DNA of 64,000 nucleotides from positions 77,329,505 to 77,393,504 of the forward strand of contig CM071836.1 of the NCBI GenBank assembly GCA_036507285.1, given 5' to 3'. The translations under genes and the position numbers were made by a program. This DNA comes from Trichosanthes cucumerina (lineage: Eukaryota > Streptophyta > Magnoliopsida > Cucurbitales > Cucurbitaceae). Shown piece by piece: positions 21,593 to 33,390 of the stretch (its first letter is position 1; each line of letters begins with the position of its first letter). The notes beneath the pieces were generated by a model. It was not told the DNA's origin. It made no database searches and saw nothing but the letters and a program-made list of their open reading frames with translations.

Positions 21593-22693
21593 GTGCTTGT
21601 GACAAATCCAAAGAAGTTGGATTCACGTTCAAAATTGTGCCTATTCGTAGGCTACCCAAAAGAAACAAGAGATGGTTTATTCTATGACCCTAAGGAAGAT
21701 AAAGTTTTTGTGTCGACAAATGCCATTTTCTTAGAGGAGGACCACATAAGGGACCACAAACCAAAAAGTAAAGTAGTGTTGAGTGAATTAGACGAAACAA
21801 TAGCAAAGGTTGCTAAGAACACTAGTACGTCAACAAAAGTTGTTGATACTAGTTTGTCTAGTCAAGAGAGTCCATGTCAAGAATTGAGTATGCCTCGACG
21901 TAGTGGGAGGGTTGTAACACAGCCTAACCGTTACATGGGTTTAGCTGAAACCCAAGTTGTTATACCAGATGACAATTGCGAGGATCCATTGACTTATAAT
22001 CAAGCAATGGTTGACAAAGACAAAGACAAATGGGTCATAGCCATAGACCAAGAAATTGAGTCTATGTACTTCAATTCTGTTTGGGATCTTGTAGATAAGC
22101 CTGATGGGGTAAAACCTATAGGTTGTAAGTGGATCTACAAGAGAAAGCGTGGTGTAGATGGGAAGGTGCAAACCTTTAAAGCTAGACTAGTAGCAAAGGG
22201 TTATACCCAGGTTGAAGGGGTTGACTATGAGGAGACCTTTTCACCTGTTGCTATGGTAATGTCTATCCGTATCCTACTTGTCATTGTCGCATATTATGAC
22301 TATGAGGTATGGCAAATGGATGTCATGACAGACGTTTTGAATGACAATCTTGAGGAAAACATCTACATGGACCAACTCAAAGGGTTCATTGAACCAGGAC
22401 AAGAGCAAAAGGTTTGGAGGCTTAAAATGTCAATTTATGGACTGAAACAAGCCTCTAAGTCCTGGAATATAAGATTTGATGAGGCAATCAGATCTTATGG
22501 TTTTGTCCAGAATGATGATGAACCTTGTGTCTATAAGAAAATCATCAATAGTTCTGTCGCATTCCTTATTCTCTATGTGGATGATATCCTACTCATTGGG
22601 AATGATGTAGGTTATCTTACTGACATTAAGAATTGGTTAGCTATATGCACTGATTGTTCTTGGGATCTAGATTGTCCAGAACCGCAAGAATAA
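21593..22693 (+). pseudogene. Copia element 1 reverse transcriptase (RVT_2)
   Basis: A 366-codon frame. It begins in the integrase C-terminal part (FVGYPKETRDGLFYDP), passes the MPRRSGRV segment, and then holds RVT_2: GCKWIYKRKRGVDGKVQTFK, YEETFSPVAM, QMDV (where the next residues are MTDVLND instead of the usual KTAFLNG) and an intact LYVDDILL catalytic box. It loses its frame at about 22640 and the segment linking RT to RNase H is disrupted. It is the best-preserved RT in the window but lies in a broken polyprotein. Confidence 0.85.
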
Positions 22694-22703
22694 AACACTA
22701 GCC

Positions 22704-23505
22704 TTGTCTCAAGCATCTTACATAGACAAAGTATTGTCAAGGTTTAAGATGCAAGACTCCAAAAAGGGCTTATTGACTTTTAGACATGGAGTCCATTTGT
22801 CTAAGGAACAGTGTCCTAAGACACCTCAAGGAGTTGAGGATATGAAACAGATTCCTTATGCATCCGCTATTGGGAGCCTGATGTACGCCATGTTGTGTAC
22901 TAGGCCTGACATCTGTTTTGCAGTTGGAATGGTCAGTAGGTATCAATCCAATCCAGGACTTGAACACTGGACAACACAATCCTTAAGTATCTACGGAGAA
23001 CAAAGAACTACATGCTTTTGTGTGGGGCTAAGGATTTGATCCTTACAGGATACACAGATTCTGACTTTCAGACTGATAAAGATTCTCGAAAATCTACATC
23101 AGGGTCAGTATTTACTCTTAATGGAGGAGTTGTAGTATGGCGAAGCGTCAAGCAAGGATGCATCGCTGATTCCACCATGGAGGTCGAATATGTAGCAGCT
23201 TGTGAAGCAGCTAAAGATTTCGTTTGGTTAAGGAAATTCATGCTAAATTTGAAAGTTGTTCCAATTATGACTTTGCCCATCACGCTGTATTGCGAAAACA
23301 GTGGTGCAGTGGCAAATTCGAGGGAACCCCGAAGCACATTGAGCGAAAATATCATCTCATCCGGGAGATCGTGCATCGAGGAGACGTGATTGTCACGAAG
23401 ATAGCCTTAGAGCACAACGTTGCTGATCCTTTTACAAAGGCTCTCACGGCTAAAGTGTTTGAGAGTCACCTAGAAGGTCTAGGTTTACAAGTCTTCCCCA
23501 ACTAG
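22704..23505 (+). pseudogene. Copia element 1 RNase H segment
   Basis: Three overlapping frames (22704-23039, 23012-23389, 23224-23505) carry the copia RNase H region: LSQASYIDK-type start, CTRPDICFAVGMVSRYQSNP, GYTDSDFQTDKDSRKSTSGS, then STMEVEYVAACEAAKDFVWL, and the tail HIERKYHLIREIVHRGDV. The shifts come from single-base indels. The final stop lies just before the GGCAAGTGGGAG tract. Confidence 0.8.
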
Positions 23506-23596
23506 GGCAAGTGGGAGTATTTTGTATAAAGGGTTTAAATGCCCTAGTTTATTGTATTTACATTACTGTAATGTTTTAGTACTCCACAAGCTTTAG

Positions 23597-23610
23597 GTCA
23601 AGTGGGAGAT
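23597..23610 (+). other. Polypurine tract of copia element 1
   Basis: GTCAAGTGGGAGAT lies directly before the 3' LTR. A second, similar purine stretch, GGCAAGTGGGAG, lies about 100 bases upstream (about 23505). Confidence 0.75.
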
Positions 23611-25171
23611 TGTTGGGATTTATGCCCTAAACTTGTGTAATTTTGATCAAATAAATAAAGAGTTATTTGTTTTGGTAAAATTATATTCTTGCTTTATAAA
23701 TTCAATAAACTAAGCTCCAAGGTTATAGTATATCTTGAACATCATTGTAGTGGACACTATTTAGATTGTGTTCAAGAATATAAACTAAATGGTCTATGGT
23801 ATAAGAATAAGGTTGGAAACCTCATTCTGGTAATACCATGGATGCGACCCACTTTGTAATTAGTACAAATGAGGTAATCCAACTCATTCATGTGGTTGAC
23901 ATGCGAGTGGGGGCATCCTGTATGAAGAGGTCATACAAGATCGAACTGCAAATTATTAGTCTAACCAGTGTAACACCGTTAACAAGATAAGACTGATAAT
24001 TTATAGATGGTCATTAGTGACTCGACCTGAATCCTAAATAAGTTAAGAACTCCTGCTTATAAGGGTTTGTCCTTAGACTAGTATGGGTGAGAGTGGCCTG
24101 TAGCCGACTCAATAAGCCTACCTTCTCAAGGTCAGAACCTCGTAGGTAGCTAGGGACTTAACTATACAAAATGGAATTCACTCATTCCTACACTGAGGAA
24201 TTAGATAGGTTGTTCTCTTAAGAACTGACTCCAGGTCTTGAACAACGAGGCCCCGCCCTCTATGAGGGTATGAGTCTATGGTAGGACCTTAGACTTGTTG
24301 TTCATTAGAGGATCAATGGTGCTTAAGGAACAAAGAGGTAATCACAGGGGTAAAATGGTAATTCGACCCGCTGTGATTACGAACAACCTGTGAAGGGTCG
24401 ACTCATGGGTAATGATATATCAGTGGACACAATATAATCTACAGTGAGGAGAGTGCAGCTACAAGTGTATGTGGAGTGACTTGTAGTTAATGAATATTGA
24501 TTAACTGGATCAAAGAGTTTGATCAGTTAACCTCACATCATTGGAGCTCATGAACTGTAGGTCCATTAGGTCCCTCCGTTGGCTCAACATGGTTATATTG
24601 AGGGTATAAAGTTAGGAATGAAATTCAAGTGTTCAATTTCATATTTGAGATGTCATATCAGTTATATGTGATATAATTGATATAATATATAGTTTTAATG
24701 TGAATTAGATTCACATATTAACTATATACTAAAGAGAGAATGAAAGAGGGATATGATGGTAATTTCTACCTTATTTCCCTATATATATAGTTGCATGAGA
24801 TGAAACTTTGACCTAAGCCTTGGAAAAACCCTAGTGTGTCATTTTGTTATGTTGTTGGAAAGGTTCCAAAACACAATATCTCTCACAAACATCTCATCTC
24901 ACCTAAAGGGAACTCACCTTCCTCCCTCACCTAGAGAACAACGGAGAAGATCCAGTGGTCGTGTTCATGATCGCTAGGGTTCGTATTGCTGAGATCGTGA
25001 TCGTGGGAGAAGGAGAACTCGAAGAAAAGTTCTTCAAAGGTATTATTCTTGTTATCCATCTTGCTATTATGTGCTTAATCTAGTTAGATTTGTTCTTGAA
25101 TGTAATCCATGTAATGAAATTAAGAACGCGCGATTCATAATCGCTTCCGTTGCGGGATTCGATTCCCTTCA
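23611..25171 (+). repeat. 3' LTR of copia element 1
   Basis: TGTTGGGATTTATGCC...GATTCCCTTCA, 1561 bp. It contains the segment missing in the 5' LTR, with a TATA box in CCTATATATATAGTTG near 24778 and a likely transcript start some 30 bases on. It is followed directly by the duplicated target GTTGC. Confidence 0.85.
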
Positions 25172-25769
25172 GTTGCCTAGATCATCCTAGTGAAATAGAA
25201 ACCTAGCTAGTCAACGGAGTTACATCTAGTGGTTACTATTTCTTGGTCCGGCCTTATGTAATCTCATTACATAGGATATCCCCACTCACATGTCATCTAC
25301 ACGAGTACGTTAGGATCACAGTGTTTGTATCATATACAAAGTGGGCCACATCCATAGTATTACCAGGGTAAGGTACCCAAACCTTATCCCCTTACTATAG
25401 ACACTTTAGGTTGTATTTCGAACCTAGATCCTTTATATGTACATTATATTCAATTCAAGAGACATTTTACAGCCTTGGATGTTTAGTTTATTGGATTTCG
25501 GGTTAAAACAAAGGGCAATATCGTAAATAACGAACAATAACTCTTTATTGAAATAATAACTGTTTATTACAAAAATTAGAACAAAATTACAAACTACGAG
25601 TTTTAGGGCACAAACCCAACAAACTCCCACTTGAACTAAAACTCTAGTGTGGTACATCAAAATCTAAACACAGTGGTTACAGAGATACAAAAACAATAAA
25701 CTAGAGCATCCATATACCCATCCATTACATATCTCTCACTTGCCCTAGATTAACCTATGTACATGTCTC

Positions 25770-26577
25770 GTAGACCTAGACTTTCCAAATGACCCTCGAA
25801 CACAGTAGCCGTGAGAGTGTTTGTAAACGGATCGACAATGTTGTGCTCCAAAGCGATCTTCGTGACTGTCACATCTTCTCGTTGCACTATTTCTCATACC
25901 AGGTGATACTTCCTCTCGATGTGCATGCCTCGCTTATGGCTGCGAGGTTACTTTGAATTGGCTACCGCACTACTGTTGTCACAGTATAACGTGATGAAAA
26001 ATTTCATATTTAGAACAACTTCCAAATCAGTAAAGAATTTCCATAGCCAAATAACCTATTTAGCTGCATCACAAAAAACGACATACTCAGCCTCCATCGT
26101 GGAGTCAACGATGCGTCATTGCTTGATGATTCGCCATACTATAGCTCCCCCATTAAGGGTGAAAACTGATCCCTATGTGGATTTTCTAGAATTCTTATCG
26201 GTCTGAAAATCAGAATCAGTGTATCCAGTAAGGATCAAATCCTTAGTCTCATACACAAGCGTATAATCTCTCGTTCTCCCAAGATACTTAAGGATATTTT
26301 TAACTGCGATCCAGTGGTCTAACCTTGGATTGGATTGGTACCTACTGACTATTCTCATTGCATAACAAATGTCTAGCCTCGTGCACAACATAGCATACAT
26401 TAAGCTACCTACTGCAGAGGCATAGGGAATACGTCTCATATCCTCAACTCCTAGAGGTGTCTTAGGACACTGTTCCTTAAACAGATGAACTCCATGCCTG
26501 AAGGGTAATAAGCCCCTCTTGGAATTCTGCATCGAATATCGGGCCAACATTTTATCGATATAAGATGCTTGAGACAA
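25770..26577 (-). pseudogene. Copia element 2 RNase H segment
   Basis: The frame 26173-26577 has SQASYIDKMLARYSMQNSK, then the CTRLDICYAM-type segment, the LGRTRDYTLVYETKDLILTG segment and GYTDSDFQTDKNSRKST. Downstream to about 25770 the minus strand continues through broken RNase H (the complement of 25919-26206 reads as its inverse) to the tail near the purine tract at 25622-25640. Confidence 0.75.
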
Positions 26578-26628
26578 AGTTAGCGTTTTGTTCTTGCGAT
26601 CCCTGAAAATTTGAATCCCAAGAACATA

Positions 26629-27666
26629 CTACGCTTCTCCCAAATCTTTCATTTGGAATTGGGTCGCCAACCATTTCTTTATGTCAGTTAGGTATCCTAC
26701 ATCATTCGCAATGAGTAGGATATTATCCACATAAAGTACTAAGAAAGCTATTTTGTCGTTAATGATCCTAATGTAAGCACAAGGCACATCAACGTTTTGG
26801 TCAAAGCCATAAGACTTGATCGCAATATCAAATCTTATGTTCCAAGATCTGGATGTTTGTTTCAACCTATAAATGGATCGATTGAGCTTGCAAACTTTTT
26901 GCTCCTGACCTTGGGTCATGAACCCTTCAGGCTGAGACATATATATGCTCTCGTCAAGATTACCATTTAAAAAGGCAGTCTTGACGTCCATTTGCCAAAT
27001 TTCATATTCATAAAAAACGGTTATGGACAAGAGTATCCTAATAGACTTAAGCATAGCAACAGGGGAAAAAGTTTCCTCATAGTAAACTCCTTCCCTTTGG
27101 GTAAAACCCTTTGCTACAAGTCTTGCCTTAAAGGTTTGTACCTTTCCGGCTGCATCTCTCTTTCTCTTATAGATCCATTTGCACCTTATGGGTCTTACCC
27201 CTTTAGGTTGGTCTACAAGTTTCCAAACTGAATTGAAGTACATTGACTCCATTTCAAGGTCCATGGCTTTGATACATTGGTCCTTATCTACGTCATTCAT
27301 TGCCTGTTTATTGGACAATGGATCCTCTACACCGACATCAGGTATAACAACTTGAGTTCCAGCTAACCCCAAGTAGCGGTCAGGTTGGGAAACAACCCTC
27401 CCACTGCGTCGAGGCATTCCCAATGATTGAGAAGGAAGAGACCGACTCGATGTGTCGGCTTCTTTATCAACTCTTGATGAAGGTCTAGCTTGATCAACTA
27501 CTCTTGTTGACTCATTTGTAGCTTCATTTAATACTAACTTACTACGCGGTTTATGGTTCCTCATGTGATCTTCCCCCAAGAAAGTGGCGTTTGTCGATAC
27601 AAGCACCTTGTTTTCTTGTGGGGTCGTAGAAACGACCATCTCTCGTTTCTTTGGGATAGCTAACAA
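26629..27666 (-). pseudogene. Copia element 2 reverse transcriptase, catalytic box altered
   Basis: A 345-codon frame covering the RVT_2 domain: MPRRSGRVVSQPDRYLGL, CKWIYKRKRDAAGKVQTFK, YEETFSPVAMLKSIR, QMDVKTAFLNGNL and the catalytic box, which reads YVDN instead of YVDD (about 26720). The second catalytic Asp is therefore lost. The N-terminal part is the end of integrase. It is separated from the next segment by a frameshift at about 26629. Confidence 0.85.
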
Positions 27667-27772
27667 ATTGGCATAATCTTGAACGAGGTTCCAATTTCTT
27701 TGGGTTTGTCACCAGCACGTGTGTCGGACAACCCCAAATCCTGAAGTGTTGTAAACTAGGTTTACTCCCCTT

Positions 27773-28303
27773 TCATAACTCAAAAGGTGTTTCTGAAACA
27801 CTCTTTGATGGAACAGTGTTCAAGATTTGAACCTCAGTCTCTACTGTGTAACCCCAAAACGAGGCAGGCAATTGAGCACATCTCATCATAGATCGAACCA
27901 TGTCTAACAAGGTTCTATTTCTCCTTTCAGATACACCATTCTTCTGAGATGTATTAGGTGTCGAGAGTTGAGATTGGATTCCATGTTCTATCAAATAGTC
28001 CTGGAATCTTAGATCCATATACTCTCCACCTCGATCAGATCGAAGTGTCTTAATGGTTTTCCCTAATGCATTCTCTACTTCAACCTTATACTCTTTGAAC
28101 TTTTCAAGAGCCTCAGACTTATGATGCATTAGGTATAGATAACCATACCTCGAATAATCATTTATGAAAGAGATGAAATATTCGTACCCTCTACGAGGTT
28201 TAACATTCATCATACCACAAAGATCTGAATGTACAAACTCCAAGGGATCTTTGGCTCTATAACCTTTTCCAGAAAAAGGTCGCTTAGTCATTTTACATTC
28301 CAA
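27773..28303 (-). pseudogene. Copia element 2 integrase core
   Basis: A 176-codon frame with the integrase catalytic core: HSDLCGMMNVKPRRGYEY (first Asp), SDRGGEYMDLRFQDYL (second Asp) and STPNTSQKNGVSERRNRTLL (Glu). All three catalytic residues are present, so this is the least damaged integrase here. The frame ends in SETPFEL near 27775, where a frameshift leads to the RT segment. Confidence 0.85.
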
Positions 28304-28386
28304 GCACGATTCGCAAGAAGGTGGAGAATCATATTCTAACTTATTTAGAAGTCCATTCTTTGATAGTCTCTCAATCCGGTTGAGAT

Positions 28387-28872
28387 TTATATGACCAAGT
28401 CTAAATGCAAAAGATAGGCATTATTATTTGGAGAAATTCCTTGCCTTTTACTTTGAGTATTTACAGTTTTAAACATCTCATGATTTAAAATTGCTTTAGT
28501 TTGGTTCGGTTTAAATACATACAAGTCGTTTTCTAACTTAGCAGAACAAATATTGACACATTTCTTTGAAATGAACGCTCCATTACTAGAAAAGGAAATA
28601 CAATAATGATGTTCAATTAGACAAAAGATAGATATCAAGTTCCTCTTAATCTTGGGAACTATGTACAGATTTTCTAAAAATAAAAATTTATCTCTAAAAA
28701 ATAACTTGGCATCTCCCACTGCACGAGCTGAGACGACGTCTCCCGTTTCGACCTTGAGCGTCATCTCACCCTCTTCGAGCTTTTTGAAGGAACTAGTTTC
28801 CTATAACGAAAAGCAAACATGGTTAGTGGCTCCTAAATCAAGTATCCAGGTAAAATCATCATTTTCCACAAT
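28387..28872 (-). pseudogene. Copia element 2 protease and pre-integrase segment
   Basis: Near 28830 the protease active site reads ILDLGATNHVC, so the D-S-G signature is D-L-G (a Ser-to-Leu change), and a TGA has replaced a Cys codon just before it. The frame at 28387-28764 then carries MTLKVETGDVVSARAVGD and the GAG-pre-integrase approach KRQGISPNNNAYLLHLDLVI, where HLRLGH would be expected. Confidence 0.7.
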
Positions 28873-29685
28873 TCAAGTTTCAAGAACAAGTAAATCGAAT
28901 TTACCTTTCTTCTCTTTGAGCTCAACGTCTGCAGTAGCAGTAACAGTAGCTTTTCCTTTTCCTTCTTTCCTCTTCTTCTGAGTCTTCTTAATCCCAGAAG
29001 AAGAACCGCAGGGCTTGGTTCTTGAGGATGAACCCATCTGGATGCTTTTGGAATGGGCAAGCTGATTTGTCTCTCCATCAACCTGTCCCTTATTATCCAT
29101 AAGAGACTGGTAAGTCTACAATTCATTTAGGAGGGAAGTCAAGTTATACTCCCTTTTGTTCATCTCTGCATTGCTGCGGAATGGCAGGAAACTCTTCAGA
29201 AGAGATTCTAGGATAAAGAATACCTGACTTTGCTCATCCAAGACCGCTTCGTTCATTTCAGCCACGTTGAAGTGTAATATTAGATCGAGAACATGTTCTC
29301 TCACTGAAGTTTCCTTCTTCATGCACGCGTTATAAATGTACTTGAGGGATTCGTGTCGAATTTGTTCAGACGGTTGTCCAAACAAACTCTGCAGATAACC
29401 CATGATCTCACGAGCTGAGACCATTCCCTCTAACTTCCTGGCCAAAACATCAGATATGCTAGCTAGCATATAGGCCTTGGCCTTTTCATTGGCCTTGGAC
29501 CAGCAGTCATATGGATCCTTAACTGATTGAGGTGTGTTTTGAGCAGGGATCTGAGGACATTCCTCAGTTATTAGAAACCGAAGGTCATCCATAACCAAAA
29601 TCATATCCAGATTGGATTTCCACGTAGTATAATTCTCGCCAGTTAAACGTTCACTTTTGAGTAAGGTTATAACTGAGGATGAAAT
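28873..29685 (-). pseudogene. Copia element 2 gag, start codon lost and zinc knuckle deleted
   Basis: The UBN2-type gag is open in one frame from about 29685 to 29116; the codon that should be ATG is ATT (29683-29685), so the first ATG in frame is at 29604. It contains DDLRFLITEECPQ, SISDVLARKLEGMVSAREIM and KKETSVREHVLDLILHFNVA. The C-terminal part (28873-29100, another frame) is Lys-rich and passes straight from KEKKGKFDLLVLE to the protease, with no CX2CX4HX4C knuckle. Compared with 47197-47994 the knuckle has been deleted. Confidence 0.8.
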
Positions 29686-30797
29686 GCTGAAATTTAAAAG
29701 GTAGTTCTAATTAGTTATGCCTTTAACCCATTACAAACCAATCAAATTTAGCAAAATTATTCAAGAACCCTAGTGTTTAAATTAAACCTTTAATTTTGCA
29801 ACGATACTTCAAAGGTTTAGAACAAAATCCACCGTCGGGTGGTCAGTCACTCCTCCCCTGAATTGAGACTATTTCAGCTAATTCTCACTACCAGAACATC
29901 TCATGTCCCAATGATTCTTAGCTACTGTTTGTTTGGTCAAAGACTTGTTAACTAGCTTAACTTATCCCGTAAATGTGACCCTACCATTTTCAAATCCAAT
30001 AGGTCCGAGCCAACAGACTACTATTAAGAAAAACACTGTTGGTAAATTACCTAAGAGACCCTATCCATTTCTGGAGTTCGCGGTGTTCCAACTCCTATAG
30101 TCAGGCCCTCTGTAAGGATTGGTTGTTCCAGGACAACCTAGCAGGCGGACTATAGAAATCTCACGGTGCGACCGAATGGAGAAGACTGTAGGATACGTTG
30201 ACACGCGTCCTGCTCCCATTTACTATGGATACTTCCCTAATTCACCTTGGTATTGAACTATGCAAACACTTCCCTCATTCCCTCATTTACTATGGATACT
30301 TCCCTCATTCACCATGTCTTGCAACTGCTCGCGAACTGCCCACTACGCGTGCGGCGTTGCAATGTCGTGGGCAGCGTTGCAACGTTGCCGCGTCCAGCGT
30401 TGAGGCCAGCGTGCTCCACTCCGTGGCGTTGCAACGTTGCTCTACAGCCAAGCCAACGCCCGCAAGGATAGCGTTGAGATGCCGATGAACAGCGTCTCAA
30501 CGCCATCGTCAGAGCAACAAACTCCTTTGCTGTTCTTCATCGAATTCTGCCCGTTTTCCCTCCGATTTCTTCACAGCAACTCTTGCCACGAACGACTCGG
30601 ACTTACAGACTCGATTTACAACAAAATGCCCAAAAACAACGGGCCCTTACATTGATCTCATCAACATAATTTGTAAATCTATTCTAGTGCCAAAAACCGA
30701 AACATCCATTATGCAAACCCACATTCATCTCATGAAATAAGGTAAATTACCCACCTATTTTAACAAAAAACAGTGCATAACAAAGAACCATCAACTT
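29686..30797 (-). other. Leader of copia element 2 with a GC palindrome cluster
   Basis: This corresponds to the leader of copia element 1 in inverse orientation, but is shorter (1.1 kb). A cluster of GCGTTGCAACG words lies at 30345-30510, inside the only G+C-rich part, followed toward the PBS by the ATGCCCAAAAACAACGGGCC word shared with the other leaders. No gene is supportable; the short frames here are spurious. Confidence 0.65.
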
Positions 30798-30810
30798 GGC
30801 TCTGATACCA
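30798..30810 (-). other. Primer binding site of copia element 2
   Basis: GGCTCTGATACCA on the plus strand is the complement of the initiator tRNA-Met PBS TGGTATCAGAGCC and directly adjoins the family B LTR. Confidence 0.85.
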
Positions 30811-30812
30811 AT

Positions 30813-32605
30813 TGAAGGGAATGAAAATCTCCGCACAGCGGAAGACGATCGAATCGTCAAGGTATCGTACTAGAAGTTTGTTAAAACGATTTAACAGTTA
30901 GATCTAAGTTAAACATGTAAAAGAAGGAAGAAATTACACCACGAAGAACATACTTACTTGTTGTAGACAAATCTTCCTTCCTTGGTCACGACACTTCGTG
31001 CTACTCGATCTCAACGAACGTTTCTCTCGAATGAAACCCGAACACCACCAACGGCCTTCTCGGTTGTTCTTCCTTTGGAAGAAGGAAAGTGGTGGGACTT
31101 TAGTTTTGGAGAGGGAGGAGAGTTGAGAGAAAATGTTGAGAGACTTCTCTTCTTTTTGGGTAAGAATCCAAAAAATGAGAGTGAACCTTACAATCCTTCT
31201 TGCAAGAAGGGTTTAAATAGTGGAATAACCATGGAGTTAAAATCTCCACATTATTACCATTTTACCACAACCATAGGTTATGCAAATCACATTTGCATAA
31301 CCATATAATATAAGATATCTCATATCTCATATTGCAAATCACACTTGCAATAATTGTGGATTAATTAAATTGAATCACATCCAATTTAATTTCTCTCAAT
31401 TAATTTCTCCAATTAGCCATAATTCAACAATTAGGCTAACCTATAGTTTATTATGAATCTCATTCACATTAAACTATATATTATATCATTCATATCTCAT
31501 ATAAATGACATAAATTCTTTAAGTGAAACTGAACACTTCAATTTGATAACAAAACATTAACCCTTCTTTTAACCCAGATTGAGCCAACCGAGGGACCTAA
31601 TGGACCTACAGTGGCGGGCTCCAATGATCCAAGATTAACCTATCAAACTCTTTGACCCGGTTAATCAACATTCATTAGCTACGGTAACACTCCACTATAG
31701 CCCGTAGCTACACTCCCGTCAGTGCAGAATATTACGTGTCCACTGATATAACCAATGCTCATGAGTCGACCCTTTACAGGTTGTTCGTAGACACGGGTGG
31801 GTCAAATTACCGTTTTACCCCTGTGTCTACCTCTTGTTCCTTAAGTCCCCACTGCTCCTCTAATGAACAACACATTGTGATGGTCCAACCATACACAACA
31901 CCCTTCTCGGGCGGTGAGAAGGTCGACGCCGTTGTCCAAGCCCGGAGACAAAGACTTAAGGGAACAACCCCTCTAGTTTTCCTAAAGGCGGGAGCAGTGA
32001 ATTCCATCTCGCGTAGTTAAGTTCTCGGCTCCCTACTTGGTCCCTGTCCCACGAGAAGATAGGCATATTGGGCGAGTAATAAGCGTGACCACCCTCACCC
32101 GTACTAGTCAAAAAGGCGGACCACTTCGCAGATGGGAGTTCGTAACACGCTCAGGATTCAAGTCGAGTCACTAATGGTCATCTACGAAGTTATTAGTCCT
32201 TACTGTCAACGGTGTTACATCAGTAGGTCTAATAATTCACGGTTTGGTCTTGTAAAATCTCATTGCACAGGATGCCCACACTCGCATGTCAACCACATGA
32301 ACGAGTCAGATCACCTCGTTTGTATCTAATACAAAGCAGGCCGCATCCAGAGTGTATCCAGGATTAGGTCTCCAACCTTATCCATATACTGTAGACAATT
32401 CGGGTCATTAACTCGAACGTGATCCTCCATGTGTGTCCACTACACACCGTTCAAGTTCTAGCTCTCTCAAAAATTCAATGACCCTAGAGCTTAGTTTATT
32501 GGAAAAGTTTGTAAATATTGCGAGACACAAAGTAATGAAATAAATAACTCTTATTAATTTCAAACAGTAATTTACAAACACGAGATTAGGACAAAAATCC
32601 CAACA
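30813..32605 (-). repeat. 5' LTR (family B) of copia element 2
   Basis: The plus-strand ends are TGAAGGGAATGAAAATC and AAAAATCCCAACA, 1793 bp. It matches the LTRs at 42093-43894 and 50134-51935 along its whole length. It does not match the family A LTR that ends the same element at 25621, apart from the terminal bases and short shared words. Its right flank is TCTAA, which is part of a copia leader. Confidence 0.85.
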
Positions 32606-32829
32606 TCTAAGTCTATGCCTATTATAACTATTATAACTAGGTCTTTTAACCTTATGTCTAGGTGAATAAATATTTTAATTACCTAGATATAACATAGGAT
32701 TATGGTTAATTCAACTCAAGTTCCAGGTCAGTTCCCAGGTAGAAGGTGTTTCGTTAACCATTAGCTTAAGTACCCCCAGCCTTAGACAGAACATCACTAA
32801 TAGAGTTCCCTTATAACCAATGTCCTATT
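32606..32829 (-). other. Piece of a copia leader, without PBS
   Basis: The minus strand carries the conserved leader words found at 18565-18650 in element 1 (TTCTGTCTAAGGCTGGGG, then GGGAACTGACCTGG). Its left neighbour is the family B LTR and its right neighbour the family A LTR. About 1 kb of leader with PBS that should separate it from the family A LTR is missing. Confidence 0.65.
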
Positions 32830-33390
32830 TGATGGAGATCTGATCCTCTTGAGCAGCGAAAACGAATTTGGAATCGTAATTGCAAGCTTATTTTGGTTGA
32901 AAAGCAAAAACCAGTACATTGGTATAAAACAGAACAAGCATACATTTCTAATCTAATTAGACATGAATAATCATGCAAACATGTTGTGTTAATAAAAGTT
33001 AACTAAAAGAGAATTCATAATTACCTTTGTAGTTTTTCTCAACAGCAACTCCTTGCTCCAAAAGGTGATTCTCCAGTAATTCAGCAACACAGGAACCTTC
33101 TCTATTTTTTTTAAACAGGACAGCACCACTTGGAAAACGCTCTATCCTCTGAGTACTACATAGATCAATTCCTTTGGTGGGAAGGAATTCCAACAATTGG
33201 AAGAAGTTTTTGGGAATTGAGAGAGTGAGAGAATTCTACAGTTTGAGCAATTCAATATTGCAGCATCGATCAATCGATTAACCAACCCCATTCTCCTTGT
33301 TAAGCTATCGACAGGGAGAAGAAGAGAGATAGTGGGAACGTGTCTAGATGACACATTCCCTCATTTTAATTTTAGTCTAATAAAATAATA
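32830..33390 (-). repeat. Truncated family A LTR (5' side of the hybrid copia element)
   Basis: TGATGGAGATCTGATCC at 32830 matches TGATGGGAATCAGATCC at 15013, and similarity continues through the CATGTTGTGTTAAT, TTACCTTTGTAGTTT and GTGGGAACGTGTC words to about 33365. About 1.4 kb of the LTR is missing where the Athila-like element starts, so a deletion has joined the two. Confidence 0.75.

Larger units (their letters stand above)
16523..25171 (+). mobile_element. Ty1/copia element 1, complete but defective
   Basis: It is bounded by LTRs and by a perfect 5-bp duplication GTTGC (16518-16522 and 25172-25176), giving 8649 bp. The order is 5' LTR, PBS, 2-kb leader, gag, protease, integrase, RT, RNase H, purine tract, 3' LTR. 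Integrase before RT defines Ty1/copia. Frameshifts break gag, protease and pol, and the 5' LTR has lost its promoter region, so it could not move by itself. Confidence 0.9.
15013..25621 (-). repeat. 3' LTR (family A) of the minus-strand copia element, interrupted
   Basis: The two parts, 15013-16522 and 25177-25621, form one LTR of about 1955 bp. The plus-strand ends are TGATGGGAATCAG and CAAACCCAACA. It matches the solo LTR at 6199-8087 in inverse orientation. The interruption is a complete copia element (16523-25171) that duplicated GTTGC. Immediately right of 25621 is AACTCCCACTTG, the polypurine tract on the minus strand, so this is a 3' LTR. The left flank GTATG belongs to the gypsy pol. 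Confidence 0.8.
25622..33390 (-). mobile_element. Ty1/copia element 2: hybrid with family A and family B LTRs
   Basis: Coding remnants in minus order are gag, protease, integrase, RT, RNase H, with a purine tract next to the family A 3' LTR (ends at 25621). At the 5' side the PBS adjoins a family B LTR (30813-32605). Beyond it lie a 224-bp piece of copia leader (32606-32829) and a truncated family A LTR (32830-33390). The two LTR families are clearly different in sequence. This order is what results if a family B element entered the leader of a family A element and the two then recombined in their shared coding region. Confidence 0.65.

Noticed and set aside
25919..26206. A plus-strand frame of 95 codons
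   Set aside because: It is the antisense of the copia element 2 RNase H segment.
31736..32020. A frame of 94 codons (and the similar one at 51074-51340)
   Set aside because: Both lie in equivalent positions of family B LTRs and differ by frameshifts at their ends; LTRs do not normally encode proteins here.
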